Positions 22,257 through 22,624 of a DNA stretch of 22,624 nt are shown here, piece after piece. The notes below the pieces were generated by a model, which worked only from the letters and a program-made list of their open reading frames with translations, did not search any database and was not told the DNA's origin. Numbering within the stretch: the first letter of the stretch is position 1; each line of letters begins with the position of its first letter. The translations under genes were made by a program, and so were the position numbers. This DNA comes from JAJPGZ01 sp041167105 (GTDB lineage Bacteria > Verrucomicrobiota > Verrucomicrobiia > Chthoniobacterales > UBA10450), in assembly GCA_041167105.1 (NCBI GenBank), contig JBEEGX010000189.1, forward strand, positions 1 to 22,624, read 5' to 3'.

Positions 22257-22304
22257 CCCAATTTTTGGGCCTAATAAAGTAAATGCCCAATTTCTGGGCC
22301 TAAT
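22257..22304. repeat. Pair of 19-base direct repeats with inner palindromes
   Basis: CCCAATTTTTGGGCCTAAT (22257-22275) recurs as CCCAATTTCTGGGCCTAAT (22286-22304), identical but for one base, with 29 bases from start to start. Each contains the palindrome CCCA-N5-TGGG or close to it. Two spaced palindromic sites upstream of a small gene look like a double operator, though remnants of a mobile repeat are equally possible. Confidence 0.65.
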
Positions 22305-22403
22305 CCGGCACTGCTTTTCCGACACATTCCTGAAATTCATTCGCGGCGAATTTATCCAGCCACCTTGCTCTGGAAAATAAAAAATACGTCTCCCGCTCAT
22401 CTC

Positions 22404-22624
22404 CTACTCAATGCCGGCTAATGCATCGTCGATCTTGCGAAATTCTTCTTCGCTGAATTTTAAATTCTCCAACGCGCGTACGTTCTCTTCGATCTGAGCG
22501 ACACCCGACGCCCCGATGAGGACGCTCGTGATTTCGGGACAACGCAGAATCCACGCGATGGCCATTTGCGGCAATGTTTGCCCGCGCGCTTGCGCGATTT
22601 CGTTCAGCTTCGCGATGCGCTGCT
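22404..22624 (-). CDS. Aldo/keto reductase, C-terminal part
   Basis: The gene enters from the right edge; 73 codons and the TAG stop (22404-22406) are present. The visible end contains QARGQTLPQMAIAWILRCPE, then ITSVLIGASGVAQIEENVRA, then LENLKFSEEEFRKIDDALAG. This is the NADPH-binding C-terminal part of the aldo/keto reductase superfamily, closest by wording to the Kv-beta/YghZ branch (VLIGAS and QIEENV). The substrate cannot be inferred. The catalytic Tyr/Lys/His/Asp lie outside the window. A one-mismatch repeat copy (CGTCGATCTT, 22427-22436) lies in the coding end and encodes Lys-Ile-Asp. Confidence 0.88.
   Translation of the reverse strand, partial: QRIAKLNEIAQARGQTLPQMAIAWILRCPEITSVLIGASGVAQIEENVRALENLKFSEEEFRKIDDALAGIE

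Noticed and set aside
22045..22290. 81-codon minus-strand frame starting MGIYFIRPKNW
   Set aside because: It overlaps, in another frame, the 51-codon membrane peptide, runs into the direct repeats upstream, and its composition is not protein-like.

Overview
The window looks like ordinary chromosome from a Gram-negative bacterium of the Verrucomicrobiota, probably a soil lineage of the Chthoniobacterales/Spartobacteria type. This is inferred from an Mla-type lipid transport operon and a LolD-like ATPase (diderm envelope), an McsA-McsB-ClpC cluster without CtsR, large secreted repeat proteins with Ca-binding DxDGDG segments, and moderately high GC. No mobile element, rRNA, tRNA or CRISPR array was found. 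No species can be named from the sequence alone.

Layout. 1-276 (-) is the N-terminal part of a nucleotide-sugar decarboxylase/epimerase. It diverges from trpS (373-1335 +), which ends tail-to-tail with a DUF4410-like lipoprotein gene (1332-1895 -). A secreted protein with a thrombospondin-3-like Ca segment follows (2031-3059 -), with a good terminator. The six-gene minus-strand run 7362-3226 reads: small ferredoxin-fold-like protein, mlaE, mlaF, mlaD, membrane PIN-TRAM protein, YjbR-family protein. Its junctions are tight and two are ATGA overlaps. Diverging from it, a lipoprotein gene (7411-7923 +) is coupled through a TTGA overlap to a XerC/D-type recombinase (7920-8813 +).

The minus-strand run 16935-8823 is ilvE, mcsA, mcsB, clpC and a 986-residue secreted protein with about 14 internal repeats. 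McsA/McsB/ClpC form a protein arginine-phosphorylation and unfolding system. Then come a small exported protein (17109-17582 +), a solitary LolD-type ATPase (17605-18276 -), two tandem paralogous exported peptidoglycan-binding proteins (18385-20077 -), trmL and tal (20180-21622 -), a roughly 430-base gene-poor stretch, a 51-residue membrane peptide (22056-22211 -), and the C-terminus of an aldo/keto reductase (22404-22624 -).

The most striking signal is not a gene. The 10-mer TGTCGATCTT (reverse complement AAGATCGACA) occurs 28 times exactly, about once per 0.8 kb, against a random expectation well below one. It occurs in both orientations, in all reading frames, at gene starts and stops, and in four direct pairs 15-16 bases apart, two of which are identical over 27 bases. 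Density and behaviour resemble the DNA uptake sequences of Neisseria or Haemophilus, which I do not know to be described in this phylum. A second, weaker frame-independent motif, GCCTAACGA, is also enriched.
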